Source of the DNA: Megamerina dolium
Lineage: Eukaryota > Arthropoda > Insecta > Diptera > Megamerinidae
Direction of reading: 5' to 3'
Length of the DNA stretch: 64,000 bases
Assembly (NCBI GenBank): GCA_963854835.1
Contig: OY978527.1
Coordinates: 43,536,040-43,600,039 of the forward strand
The position numbers were made by a program, and so were the translations under genes. Numbering within the stretch: position 1 is the stretch's first letter; each line of letters starts with the position of its first letter. The notes below the pieces were generated by a model. It worked only from the letters and a program-made list of their open reading frames with translations. It was not told where the DNA came from and ran no database searches. Shown in pieces: positions 33,991 through 45,523 of this stretch.

Positions 33991-34253
33991 TGTGGCACTC
34001 ATATGCCCCAAAGGGCCCTTTGATCGAGCTTCTCTTCCAATTCTGTTGGAAGTGTTAAATTTTGTACGGCATTATATTAGCCGGTTTCAATGGGCAGAAT
34101 CCTTGTGACATCACAGAGCTCTTTTAGAAGCGTTTTCATGGCAAATTGTCACTGCCGGCAGCTTGCCAACATGTGGCTACTGTTCGAAATAAAAATATTT
34201 TCTATACTAAAGATGTGCTTCAGTCGACATTAGCCACTGAGCTACGGCATCCA
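33991..34253 (-). mobile_element. tRNA-derived SINE, copy 1
   Basis: On the minus strand this begins with an A-box-like TAGCTCAGTGG (complement of 34234-34244) and ends with the family's shared 3' part (GAAGAGAAGCTCGATCAAAGG... to GTGCCACATATAA). The B box is degenerate. It belongs with 55681-55956, 57868-58078 and 62039-62388. Confidence 0.75.
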
Positions 34254-34372
34254 CATATGATGCCGGCAACAATAGAGCGTTGTGCAAATTTTTAATGCAT
34301 AAAAAGCTTAGAGGAAGACAATTTGTTAAAAAACGAATTCAATGAAAAATAAAATTATTCCTAACAATACCA

Positions 34373-34700
34373 CCTTGATCAAAAAGTTCCCGGAATAACC
34401 ACCGTGTGGTGCTCCCATCGTTCCAATTTGAGTTCTGTTTTTTTTTTTTGTTAAGTTGGTACATCTGTTGTTGATATTCCCTTCAAATCTTAGCGTCATA
34501 GCTTAACATTTGCAAAAGTTACGTAGCCAAAAGTATATCTATATCTGTTTGTGTTGGCGATTATTGACGCCGCAAAAGACATGATTTGCGAGGCTTAATC
34601 CGATCCCATATTCATGAAAAGGATCATTACTGGAGGCGAGACGTGGGTTTACGAGTATGACAGTAAGAGACCAGAATTATGGGCAGAAAACTATTTTGGT
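34373..34700 (+). mobile_element. Mariner remnant (second mariner family)
   Basis: It starts with a mariner-like end (TTGATCAAAAAGTTCCCGG). The plus strand then carries FMKRIITGGETWVYEYD, the block around the first catalytic residue of mariner transposases. The normal Asp (TGDETW) is Gly here. The rest of the transposase is missing. Confidence 0.65.
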
Positions 34701-34793
34701 GTAGCATTTTACAATTTCATAAAATAGAGCAGTGATTGCTCATCACACGTATTCTTATGCTCTTTGAATCAGTCCATAGTAAAAGAATATTAA

Positions 34794-35203
34794 GGCAGAT
34801 TCTTTGTTGTAGTTCAGAACTTCTTTTTAACTTACTCATCCTCTCTCACGAAGACAGAGGTAGTATGAAGGTAGATTCATCGTTACTTTAAAGACGGATT
34901 CATCGTTCTAGTACAGAACTTTTTTCCAATTACTCATCCTTTTTCACGAATAGAACGGTTCAGAACAAAATAATATATGTAACAACGACAAGAAGCACAT
35001 TGCCATATGTAAATATTTGCATTTTTTAACTGTTTCATGATAAAATTCTATATGTCAGAAGCGTTCAGAACAATAGTTAAATTTAAGTTATATTCTCAAA
35101 AGAGTTCAGAACTTATTTCGTTGCTTTCACGATTCGAATTGAGAGAAGAACACAACAACAACCACAGAGAAGAAAATTTCTGAACTCGAACGATGAATCT
35201 GCT
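34794..35203. mobile_element. 410-bp TTAA-flanked MITE
   Basis: The ends GGCAGATTCTTTGTTGTAGTTCAG and, reversed, AGCAGATTCATCGTTCGAGTTCAG are similar, and TTAA flanks both sides (34790-34793, 35204-35207). Two internal copies of the GATTCATCGTT...CAGAAC motif lie at about 34875 and 34905. There is no coding frame. Confidence 0.75.
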
Positions 35204-35207
35204 TTAA

Positions 35208-36188
35208 AAGGCCATTTCTAACAATACAAGTGGTAACCAGGGGATATTTTTTTCAATTTATCTGCCTTATATTCTTATAAATTTTGAGTGCAATACTGTA
35301 TGTCTTGCCGCGTATTCATTTAATTTGAATGCTGAACTTGTCAGTTGAATACCTTAAAGCTGTAGTAACAATTGCCACTGACGTAATACATGGATTTAAA
35401 CCATAAATATGTTTGTACTTATGTGTATGTGTTGCAAAAGTTATAATCTAGGTGCAATCCTTGTTTAGTTTTAGTGCGTTGTTGTATACATAACAAACGC
35501 AAAACAGCAACAACAACAACAACAATACCATCTGTAAAAAGAGTTAAATAACGGCAGTTACCCAGGCATACACATATACATACATATGGACATTCATATG
35601 CTTATGTTACCAGGTAACATGGTGAGAACGATTTTGAGTGACTGACAGCAGACACATAGACATATGCCAACTCACATATGTTCTATGTTGAAATAAATAG
35701 TGAAACAACAATAAGGATACAAGTTCTACAACATTATGTACAGTATTTATGAAAGCATTTGCATTTTGCTATTCTTGTTCTATCCGAGGACACATCACAT
35801 ATACAGGTACTTATATTCAAATAGCAGTGAGCTGCGTTCAGTGGTTTACTCAGACACTGTTCGAAGATATTTGGGGAGGAAAAAAATATGGGAAAACTAA
35901 TACCGAAGCTTAGTTACCCTCAACTATGCCGGATATAGACTCAGAACGACTGACAGGCATAATCGTGTATTGAGTTACTGTTCGTCAGCTTTATATTCCT
36001 CTGCGCAAAATACATTCTTATGCAAACTTTTTAAAATCTTTCTTTCGTCAATTCATATCTCAGATCTGAAACCATTAAGTAAAAAATTGTAGTTTATTTT
36101 GAAATCTCTAATAGTTGTAGTGCACTTTTCTGTGTAGTAGATGTCCTTAGATGTAGATCAGATTGAGACATATCGCCTGCCAGTTATA
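35208..36188. other. Unassigned AT-rich stretch with (CAA)n
   Basis: A CAACAACAAC run lies at about 35506-35525 and short TA-rich repeats near 35570-35600. No gene or element ends were found. Confidence 0.45.
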
Positions 36189-36190
36189 TA

Positions 36191-37409
36191 CCTAGTCAAG
36201 TCATAAATATTGGTACACAGAAAAATCGACGCCAAATGAAAAGGAATTAATATTTTTTTTTTCTTTTTATTGGGCTATTCAATTGATACAAATCTTAAAA
36301 TAACTTATTCGAAATGACTTCCATTTGCTTCGAGCATGACTTGAGACTATCTGGCCATTCATCGATCGCGAGACGCACTTCATGCATGGGAAAATTGTCC
36401 ACTGCTCGGGCTCGCTACAACGACTCAATATTTGGGTGTCGAGTAGAGCAAGCCATGCTCTCTAAAATCGACCACAACTTGTAATCCAACGGCTTGAGGT
36501 CTGGACAACCAGCTGGTCAATCATCCATTGATATAAAGTTCGGAATGTTATTTTTTAGCCACAGTTGAGTCGTCTTTGCTTTGTGATCTGGAGCAGAGTC
36601 TTGCTGAAAAGTCCACGGCTTGTTGGGAATATTGATTCGTTGAGAGGATTCACAGTGGGTTCGATTGATATACTTTGGCCGATGTTTTCTCTCCTTTCTC
36701 GCAAAATGTAGCTTGGTAACGCCATCGTAGCTCTCTCCACCATACCATTACAGACGCAGGATGGTGGCCTCTTTGGATCCTCAGGATGAGTTGGGATGCT
36801 TCTCTGGATGACCGAGCATACACACGATCGTTCTGTTTATTGAACGATTCTTCTACGGTGAAGATTTTCTCGTCAGTAAACAGAATTTGTCTGTGAGCGT
36901 ATCGGCTGGGTAACCCTTTCGATTTTCGCTTGCGTTTTTCCTCCAATGCGGCAGGTGTCCAATGTGTCGTTTGTACGCGCTGAGTCGCAAATCTTCATGG
37001 ACATCAATTTTTGCAAAATTTGCATTTACCGCGACAAAATTTTCTGTTTTCGGTCGATTCGTTTGATCGTTTTCGGAGTTCTCACAATGCGCGGTCGGCC
37101 GAATCTTTGACGATCTCGTACTCCACGATTATTCTCAAACAACTTCACAGCACGATACACTAAATTGCGAGTGATTCTAAGCGGTCGCAACGTCCGAAAG
37201 ATATCGCCTATTCCCATGTTGCATTTTAGTAGGCCAACTACAACAATACGATTTTCGATGTCGCCCCATTTCATGAACAATTGATGCCCATAAACTTTTT
37301 ACGTGGCTTTTATTGTCAAATCGCAGTAAAGATGAAATGTATGCACCCACTATTGCATTCGTAATAAATGCGTTTAGTTGTGTACCAATATTTTTGACTT
37401 GACTTGAGG
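36191..37409 (-). mobile_element. maT-like (DD37D) transposon with a broken transposase
   Basis: The terminal repeats (core TCAAGTCAAAAATATTGGTACACA on the right, with one change on the left) are flanked by TA at 36189-36190 and 37410-37411. On the minus strand the transposase begins MKWGDIENRIVVVGLLKCN (about 37274). It carries a helix-turn-helix region ending GRPRIVRTPKTIKRIDRK, the first catalytic block FTDEKIF, the second FQQDSAPDH and the third CPDLKPLDYKLW. There are 37 residues between the second and third Asp, hence DD37D. Frameshifts (near 37020 and 36650) and a Trp-to-stop change inactivate it. Confidence 0.88.
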
Positions 37410-37411
37410 TA

Positions 37412-39225
37412 CTTAAGAAAGTGTCTTAGAACATTTTAAATCTATCTTTAATTAAAAAACAAAGTGACGTTTGTCATTTGATGATTTTTTCTTGTCATAT
37501 TCTTTAATCATGAGAGCTGAGCTGTTAGTTGCAGATCTCTGATACTTATGGTGTATATGTACATGCAGCTCAGACTGCAGAGTTATGTGTTAGGTATACT
37601 AAAAGAAAGTTTATGGTGTTTGATGGCAAATGGTGTTTGTTTATAATACATTTAGGAATGCGTTGAACTTAGTTTATTGCACAAAGAATAACGGCTTAAC
37701 GTTTACACCATAGAACGCAATATAACCCCAAAATATTAGAATAGAATTGATTCGTTAGCTACAGAAACTAATATATCGTTTCAAATTTAACTGAAAACAA
37801 TAATGTCGTTCGATGATGAATGGATTTCTATAGATCCGATAGCTTTCATTGGGTTGGGGTGAAATAACCTTCTCTCTGTACATTGACATCAAAATAGGTT
37901 CAGTTGTAGAGAGCAAAATGATTTCATTTATTTACTACTCTAATATACTAAATATATGCCTAACTATGTTCTATGCAATACCTGTCGAATAAGTCATATG
38001 CAAAAGGTTTTTTGACTTCCAACAGTGATATGCCAATTAAAAAATCAATTTGAAACATTGTCAATTTGTCATATTGAAAATGTTTGATATACATCATATA
38101 AGTAATCTCGAAATAATATTGTAATTTTTGCTTTTGAAAATTCTTCACAACAATAAATGCAAAATTGTGATTTTCTATTAAATAGTTTGCATATAAATTC
38201 AAAAAGAAATACCTGGAAATTGTTATACTCGCGGAATTAACTATGTGTCATTTTTGTTTTGAAATTCTGTGAAGTGTTTGATTTTGTTGTATCAAAATTT
38301 CCATAAAATTATGGAGGTAAATTTTCTCTTGACAAATTTCGTTTCGTTGAATTAATACAAATTGTAATATTATTTACATACTACCATACGTATATCAATT
38401 ACAATATTAAATTGGACAAAATTAAAGATATGATGGCAGCACAATATAATGGTGAGTGATTTGAATACCGTTTTTCTTATGAGCAATGCGTTGAGCGTTT
38501 ATGTTACTCAATTTCTGTTATCTGCAAATCGAAATATGTCATTTATCTCAATAAAGGAAATAAATAAAATATTATTTTCAAATAAATTTTTTAAAAAACA
38601 ATAGTTTTTATGAAGGTACTTTTGTTCAGAGTTTTTTGGATTGATAGTTTGTTTGTATAGTCAGGATATGTTTCAGCAATAACAACGTCTTTATAACAAA
38701 ATACTAAACAATATCAAAACAAGAGGTTCAACATAAATTTATCCTTGTCACAAACAGAACCGCTATATACAAATTGTACTAAAATGCCGAAACTAGTTAA
38801 ACGTATTCTTTTATTAATGATTATCTGATGCTTTAAGAGAGAGGCAAATTTACACAAGTATTTCAAAAGTTCAGCATGATCTTCTAATTACAATTTTTTA
38901 GCATCATTAAGTAGTTTTGCTTATTTACTTTTTGGCTATTTATCGAACAAAATCTTCTAGCGCAGATGAGTATTTGTACTGTGATGCTCCTCAGTATGAT
39001 CATGTCTTTTCTGCACAGTAAAAATTCATAGTTTACTTTTAATTCCATGGTTGGTATTGATTTTAAACATTTTTAACAAAAAAAGTATTCTTTTTTTTTA
39101 AGACACCTGAACTTAATGGGTCCTTATTTTAAAACTATGAATTATGCTTGCAAGTTTATTAAATCCTAAAATGGTTTAATTTGTGTTGAATGCTTTATTC
39201 TCAAAATATTGATACTTTTTGTTTT
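37412..39225. other. AT-rich intergenic or intronic DNA
   Basis: There are no long frames with coding character. At 38430 a short ATGATGGCAGCACAATATAATG is followed by GTGAGTGAT, a good splice donor context, but nothing downstream could be tied to it. Duplicates of transposon ends were not found here. Confidence 0.4.
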
Positions 39226-39331
39226 AATTTAAGAAACTCAGTGAGTTATTTCGGTGATTAAAAAAAAAAAAAAAAAAAAAATAAAAAATAAACAAAATAA
39301 TAATATCGTTTGCAAACATTTTGTTTATAAT

Positions 39332-40954
39332 ATGAGTGTTCAGCGCTCTCCTCTCCGGCAACGGCAATCGCCTGTTAATGTGTGTGTAAACAATAATTTG
39401 CAATCACCCGCGCAAACCCCCCCGATAAGTGCATTATAAAAAAAAACAGTTGATACACACTGCACAAGTGAAAGTAACAGTGCAAATCTTTTGCCTGTAC
39501 ATATTCCTCACTCTAACACTACATCAAAATTTGCAACAACAATAAATACAGACAAAAAAAATAATTTGTTCTCTCGTGATATACTATCTCCCTCTATACC
39601 GTTGAGTGTACAATGCGCTTCTCCTGCTGTAACACCAACAGCTACAACATCAAAGCAAACAAATAACGGCCTTTCTACTGAAGTGCATGACCCAGTAGTT
39701 AAAGAAACTAGTGCGATGACTAATAAAGAACCAGTTGCTGTTCAAACTGGAATTGATCGCTACATTACTGTAGTAAAGCGAAAAAGAAGTCCACAAAATT
39801 CAAAACAAATGAATTCAACAAAAATTCAAAAGCAGAACACTGCCCCTATTAGTTCGGAAAATAGATACGCTTTGCTTTCAGGTGATGAAAGTGACGAAAA
39901 TATTATCTCCAAGAAAAATTTCAAACCCCCACCCATTTTCTTAAGAGAACGCAACTCAGATAAGTTGATTTTTAGAATTACAAGTCTTATAGGACCAAAG
40001 AATTTCCACGTTGTTCCTATTCGCAAAGGCCAAATTGAGGAAACGAAAGTGCAAATCTACAGCGAAACTCATTATCGCAAAGTAATTGCGGAATTTGATG
40101 TTGTAAAAAAGAATTACTACACATATCAGCTAAAAAGTAGTAAAGGCTTAATCGTAGTACTCAAAGGCGTCGAACCCAACGTTGACATTAACGAAATCAA
40201 ACTTGCCCTTCAGGAAGAAGGGTTTCAAGCCAAAACAGTATTCAACATTCTCAACAAGAGCAATATACCTCAACCGTTATATCGTATTGAGCTTCAGCCT
40301 GAAACAAAACCCCTAAAAAAAGGTGAAGTACACCCCATATATAAAATTCGATATTTATTGCATCGCAAAATCACAATCGAAGGACCCCATAAGAGAACTG
40401 GACCTCCTCAGTGCAGTAACTGCCAAGAATATGGACATACTAAGACATATTGTACCCTGCCAGCTGTTTGTGTGATTTGTAGAGATCTCCATAAATCAAA
40501 CATATGCCCAAAATCTAAACGAGATGCTAGCATGAAAAAATGCAGCAATTGTGGAGGTAATCACACCGCAAATTATAGAGGTTGCCCAGTATATACAACC
40601 CTAAAGCTAAATTTCTCCGCTAGCAATCAACCTCTAAAACCAGTTGAGCAAACTCAGATAGCCAACTCAAGTAAGAGACAAAATATTGATGCAACACAAT
40701 TCTTCTCTGCAATCCCGAACAAGAATCAAACCAATTCATACGCTAGCGTGTTAAAACAAAACCCACACCAACAAAGCAATGTAAATAATGAGCAGAAACA
40801 CTCACTGCCCACCCAACAGCCAAGTACCCTTGAACATTTGCTTCAAACATTAATTCAGAATATGAACCAATTCATGAACTCAATGCAAACAATGATGCAA
40901 GAAATGATGAAAAATCAATCGATGTTACTCCAAACATTGCTATCCAGACCATGA
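39332..40954 (+). pseudogene. LINE ORF1 (Gag-like, zinc knuckles), one premature stop
   Basis: This protein would bind element RNA. The likely start is ATG 39332 (MSVQRSPLRQRQSPV). The same frame continues to 40954 but is cut by TAA at 39437, where the 7.4 kb copy has TCA; from there 505 codons are open. In the C-terminal third there are three zinc knuckles: CSNCQEYGHTKTYC, CVICRDLHKSNIC and CSNCGGNHTANYRGC. A Gln/Asn/Met-rich tail follows. The stop TGA shares bases with the ORF2 start (ATGA), suggesting termination-reinitiation, a common arrangement in this clade. Confidence 0.88.
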
Positions 40955-43382
40955 GTTGTCTCAAGATATGCCACTGGAACGCCAACGGCTTAAGCCAGCA
41001 CCGTTTGGAGCTAATTCAATTCCTTGAATCCAGCCAAATCGACATAATGATGAAATCTGAGACCCATTTCTCTGACAAAAATTGCTACCAAATACCATAT
41101 TACAAACTGTACACCACAAATCATCAGGACGGTAAGGCACGCGGAGGAACTGCCATATTGATAAAAAGCAGAATAAAACATCATGTTCTCGAAGATTTCA
41201 GTAGCGTCTACTTGCAAGCAACATCTATATGTCTGGAAGAATACATCTCTAAGCTAGTAATATCTGCGATATACTGTCCCCCAAGATACAGTATTACCGA
41301 ACAGCAATATAAAGAATTTTTCTCAACTCTTGGTAGCAAATTCTTGGTTGCTGGCGATTTCAACGCTAAACACACTCACTGGGGTTCCCGCTTAATAACT
41401 CCAAAAGGCAGAAGACTATGTTCAATCATCACTAACCACGGCTACGATGTTATTTCAAATGGTCAACCGACATATTGGCCGACAGACAAGAGGAAAATAC
41501 CCGATCTCATAGACTTTGGAGTCGCCAAAGGTTTGCAGATGGAAAATATCTCCACAGAGTGTAATTATGATCTATCATCTGACCACTCACCCACGGTAAT
41601 ATCTATAAAATCACCAAGCCTCCAAGGCAATTGCGTTAGAAAGAAAATAGACTGGTTAAAATTCAAGAAATATATAAATTCCCATCTTCCTCTGAGTACA
41701 CAGCTACAGCACTGCACTCGAAAGTTAAAGCAAGCCTTAAAAAATAAAAACAACAAAGAGTTAGAAGAGCACATAGCGAAATTAACACCTGGTGAAGCGT
41801 CAGACAACTCTTTGTGGAAATCAGCAAAAAACTCAAATCGGCCAATTCTCACTGATTCCCCCATCCGTTTGAGTGACGGTAATTGGGCTAGAAGCAACTG
41901 TGAGAAGGGTTTGGCTTTTGCAAACCACCTAAAAAGTGTGTTTACACCCAATCCACCCTCTTCACAGTCCTCATTACCAATTTTAACTTCTCAACCTTGC
42001 TCAATAACGCTCAAAATTAAAAAAAAGGACATATTCAAAGCAATTTATAAAGATTTAAACCCAAAAAAATCACCTGGTCCAGATAAAATTACCGGTAAAA
42101 TGATAAAAGAGCTACCTCCGGCTTCAGTAATTCATCTGATGCACATTTTCAATGCTATCCTTCGTATTAAACACTATCCCAAATGCTGGAAAACTTCAAA
42201 AATTATTATGATAGCAAAACCAGGAAAAGACCCTACAAAAATTGCATCGTACAGACCTATCAGCCTCCTGCCTCTACTCTCTAAAGTATTCGAAAAGCTA
42301 CTTGTCATGAATATAACTCCATTTATTAATCTCAACCAACTGATTCCTCAACATCAGTTTGGATTTAGAAAACAGCACGGCACAATAGAACAAGTCCACC
42401 GCATTGTAACTCTGATAAGGAACACTTTTGAAGAAAAAAAGTATTGCTCAGCTGTCTTTCTTGAAGCTTTCGATAAAGTATGGCACGATGGCCTTATTTA
42501 CAAACTCAAACTATTACTGCCTGCAAATGTCTCCTCATTGCTTAGAAGCTACCTCACGAAAAGACAATTTCTCGTACATCACAAGGATTACACAACAAAT
42601 CCATTGGATATTCACGTGGCGTTCCTCAAGGAAGCGTTTTGGGCACCTTACTGTATATCTTATACACTACAGATATGCCCAGCAATAACTATACATTTAT
42701 ATCGACCTTTGCAGATGATACTGCAATATTGTGCACTCGCTCTAACCCCATAGAAGCTACTAAACTCCTGCAGACTCATATCGATTCTCTCGAAATCTGG
42801 CTAGCAAAATGGCGTATAAAAGTCAATGAATCAAAGAGCGTACATGTAACCTTCACGCTAAGGCCAGATACATGTCCCCCACTTAAAATTAATGACCAAT
42901 CGGTTCCACAATGTTCCTCAACAAAGTACTTGGGTATTCACCTCGACAGAAGGCTGACCTGGAAAAATCACATAGAGGCAAAGAAAACTCAGATCAAGCT
43001 TAAAATTAATCAGTTATGGTGGCTGATACACAAAAGATCAAAGTTGAATCTCTAATACAAAGTGCTATTATATAAAGCAATCCTGAAGCCAATCGGGACT
43101 TATGGTATTCAGTTTTGGGGCACCGCATCTCCCTCAAATATCGAAAAATTGCAGCGAATACAATCCAAGTGTCTGCGAATTATTGTAAACGCGCCTTGGT
43201 ATATGAGGAACGTTAACATCCATCGAGATTTAAATGTACCCACAATTTCTGAGGAAGTTGCATTGTCCTGCAGAAGCTACATTCAAAATTTACACAGTCA
43301 TCCGAATCCCCTTGCTAGGCAATTGTTGCTGAGCACGGGGCATCGTCGATTAAAAAGAAAAGACACACTGAATATGCTGTGA
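40951..43382 (+). pseudogene. LINE ORF2 (endonuclease and reverse transcriptase), frameshifted
   Basis: The N-terminal apurinic-type endonuclease spans about residues 1-230 (ICHWNANGLSQHR, SETHF, AIYCPP, GDFNAKHTHWG, SSDHSPT). The reverse transcriptase follows (KKSPGPDKI, YRPISLLPLLSKVFEK, QFGFRKQHGT, then a FADD box in a second frame). Three lesions disable it. About 9 nt are missing near 42465, which turns the motif A segment into FLEAFDKV without its Asp. One base is missing near 42618, shifting the frame. A GAA-to-TAA change lies at about 43053. The frame then continues to the stop at 43382. Confidence 0.9.
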
Positions 43383-43691
43383 AATTGCTAATCCTCGCGA
43401 CTCAACAAATTGTGATGGAACGTTGGGAATATCACATAATTTTAGTTAGTTTGTAAGATTTGATCACTTATTGTTAGTTTCTAAGTAATTTTAGAAAGAT
43501 CCAATAAAAAAGCTTGTTAAAAAAAAAAAAAAAAAAAAAAATTTAAGACAAAAACAAAAATGCATTAAAGTACTCTCCCTGTAATGTTTTAAGTAGTTTT
43601 GTTAAAAAAAAAATAAAAAAGTATTAAGAATTTTTCCCACTTTCAATTACATTTAATGTACCCTCAACTTTAGTATTTTTGGTTTAAATCA

Positions 43692-43745
43692 CCACCAGAC
43701 AGTGCGAGTGACGCACTGTCTGGCGTCACTCGCACTGTCTGGTGG
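43692..43745. repeat. Perfect 22-bp inverted repeat with 10-nt loop
   Basis: Positions 43692-43713 (CCACCAGACAGTGCGAGTGA...) and 43724-43745 are exact reverse complements separated by CACTGTCTGG. The right arm is the start of the direct repeat at 43723-44139, so the left arm is an inverted copy of that start. Confidence 0.93.
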
Positions 43746-44139
43746 CACCTTTATAGAAGGCGAATTCAACTCTGACTTGATCAGTCAGCAGTCGATTCGT
43801 GATTCTTGTTCTTTTTTTTCTGATATACATATTTTTTTCCCGACAAGAACAGTGCGCGCAATTTCTGTTCTTTTATTTCTCGTAGTTCTTTTGTATAAAG
43901 TTATTTCTTTAAAAAGTTCCAATTGCGGAACATAGTCAATTTAATATTAATAAGTTAGTGCATGTTTATATATACATATGTACATATATATAGAAACGTT
44001 TTTGTGTACGAAATAAAATACATTAAATAAAAAACAATTGTTTGTGATACACATACATTTCTCTTTCGTTTCAATACGGAATTTCTTCCGATAACGAAAA
44101 TGAAGAAATTCATTAAAATTTGATTTAAACATACATTTT
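43723..44139 (+). repeat. Direct repeat 1 (LTR- or promoter-like), about 420 bp
   Basis: It matches 44369-44801 closely. It contains a TATA-like GTATAAAG (about 43892-43899) and a CT-rich right neighbour. The second copy carries an extra 16 bp. The pair plus a 229-bp spacer would fit a miniature LTR element, or a duplicated promoter of the frame at 44807. Confidence 0.85.
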
Positions 44140-44368
44140 CCCTTCATCTCCCTCCCGTTTAATATTAATTTTTATATTAATTTTAATTTAATTTTTGTTT
44201 TATATTAATCTCAATTTTATTTTATGAGACAATTAACTCTATTTTCTCTCTCCCTCTCTTTTTATCTCTCCCTTCATCTCTCTCCCTACCTCTCCCTCTC
44301 TGGTGTAGGCTTTGCGTCTCCATTACAGTAATCCTGCAAGGGGGGCGGAATGTCTACGCCAGACTATT
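44140..44368. other. Spacer between direct repeats, with a polypurine stretch
   Basis: CT-rich runs (44240-44310) are followed by GCAAGGGGGGCGGAA (about 44336-44350), which looks like the polypurine tract found just before a 3' LTR, and then TGTCTACGCCAGAC. Confidence 0.5.
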
Positions 44369-44801
44369 GCGTCACTCGCACTGTCTGGTGGCACCTTTAT
44401 TGAAGGCGAATTCAACTCTGACTTGATAAGTCAGCAGTCGATTCGTGATTCTTGTTCTTATTTTTTTTCTGATATACATATTTTTTCCCGACAAGAACAG
44501 TGCGCGCAATTTCTGTTCTTTTATTTCTCGTAGTTCTTTTGTATAAAGTTATTTCTTTAAAAAGTTCCAATTGCGGAACATAGTCAATTTAATATTAATA
44601 AGTTAGTGCAATACTAAATTAGTGCATGTTTATATATATATGCACATATATATAGAAACGTTTTTGTGTACGAAATAAAATACATTAAATAAAAAACAAT
44701 TGTTTGTGATACACATACATTTCTCTTTCGTTTCAATACGGAATTCCTTCCGATAACGAAAATGAAGAAATTCATTAAAATTTGATTTAAACATACATTT
44801 T
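44369..44801 (+). repeat. Direct repeat 2 (LTR- or promoter-like)
   Basis: This is the second copy of 43723-44139. Its right end is 5 bp before an ATG that opens a 137-codon frame. The TATA-like GTATAAAG recurs at about 44540-44547. Confidence 0.85.
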
Positions 44802-44806
44802 GAAAA

Positions 44807-45220
44807 ATGGTATTGGCCACCAACGAAAGGCTTTACAATTTGGAAGTTGATGGAAAGTGTGCTAATGCGAATACTACAACTGCCACAAGTATTAGCAGCA
44901 CCACCATCTCATCAACCATAACAATAACAACAACAGTTGATAAAGCAGAACGAACAGAAGAAAATCACCGACAACAACATCAAGATTTGTCATCAAGTAT
45001 TGACAGCAATAGTTTGATGTTGGAAAATACGACAGTAGCCAAATATATCACCCGAAATGAACGAACTGATGGATACCACATTAACGCAACCTCTAATATG
45101 TGGATCAAAAGAAGTGCCTCATCCACAATAACATCATCAACAGAAGAAACGCCAGCGGAACGTCAACAACAACAAAATCCCGACACAATCTCACATGCCC
45201 AAGTAGATTTATATTTATAA
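44807..45220 (+). CDS. Thr/Ser/Asn-rich hypothetical protein or first exon
   Basis: This is a 137-codon frame starting MVLATNERLYNLEVDGKC, then a long Thr/Ser/Ile-rich stretch, Gln/His runs and a polar C terminus. Composition resembles the disordered N termini of fly regulatory proteins, and the codon choice is less AT-driven than its surroundings. No domain is recognised. A splice acceptor-like TTTAATTTTTCAG (about 45270-45282) follows, but no donor in the frame joins to it convincingly. The start lies right after direct repeat 2, which could supply its promoter. Confidence 0.4.
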   Translation: MVLATNERLYNLEVDGKCANANTTTATSISSTTISSTITITTTVDKAERTEENHRQQHQDLSSSIDSNSLMLENTTVAKYITRNERTDGYHINATSNMWIKRSASSTITSSTEETPAERQQQQNPDTISHAQVDLYL

Positions 45221-45523
45221 TTGATTATTTCTTATTTAAAAAGATCAATTAATTCTCACACAATTTTAATTTTTCAGAAAGAAAGAAGCAGTCGGTAATT
45301 GTGTTAGCAGGAACATCAACTCAATCAAGGTGTGAGCCCACCGGCATCTCTCTCACACGTTCACTATATTAAAAAAATATATATTTTCGATATCATATAC
45401 TCCTGGGTCCTGCTGATCTCGTATAAACATAAAAATAAATACATAAAATTTAGAATGTTTTATTTATTCGATTTTATTATTAATAATAGTCATAGTAATT
45501 TAATTATGAGTTTAGTTATAATT

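Larger units (their letters stand above)
39235..43539 (+). mobile_element. Full-length jockey-like LINE with 9-bp target duplication
   Basis: The element is bounded by AATTTAAGA at 39226-39234 and 43540-43548. It has a 5' leader with an A-rich run, ORF1, ORF2 overlapping by ATGA, a short 3' UTR and a terminal A tract (about 43519-43539). Three other pieces of the same family are in the window (3918-7690, 13764-14135, 21668-24362). It looks complete in length but carries several disabling changes. Confidence 0.95.

Noticed and set aside
39254..39439. 61-aa separate small gene before LINE ORF1
   Set aside because: The ATG at 39332 is in the ORF1 frame and the TAA at 39437 is TCA in another copy, so this is the start of ORF1 cut by one stop.
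44369..45220. A full LTR retrotransposon starting at direct repeat 2
   Set aside because: No primer binding site, zinc knuckle, protease or polymerase follows; only a low-complexity frame is seen.
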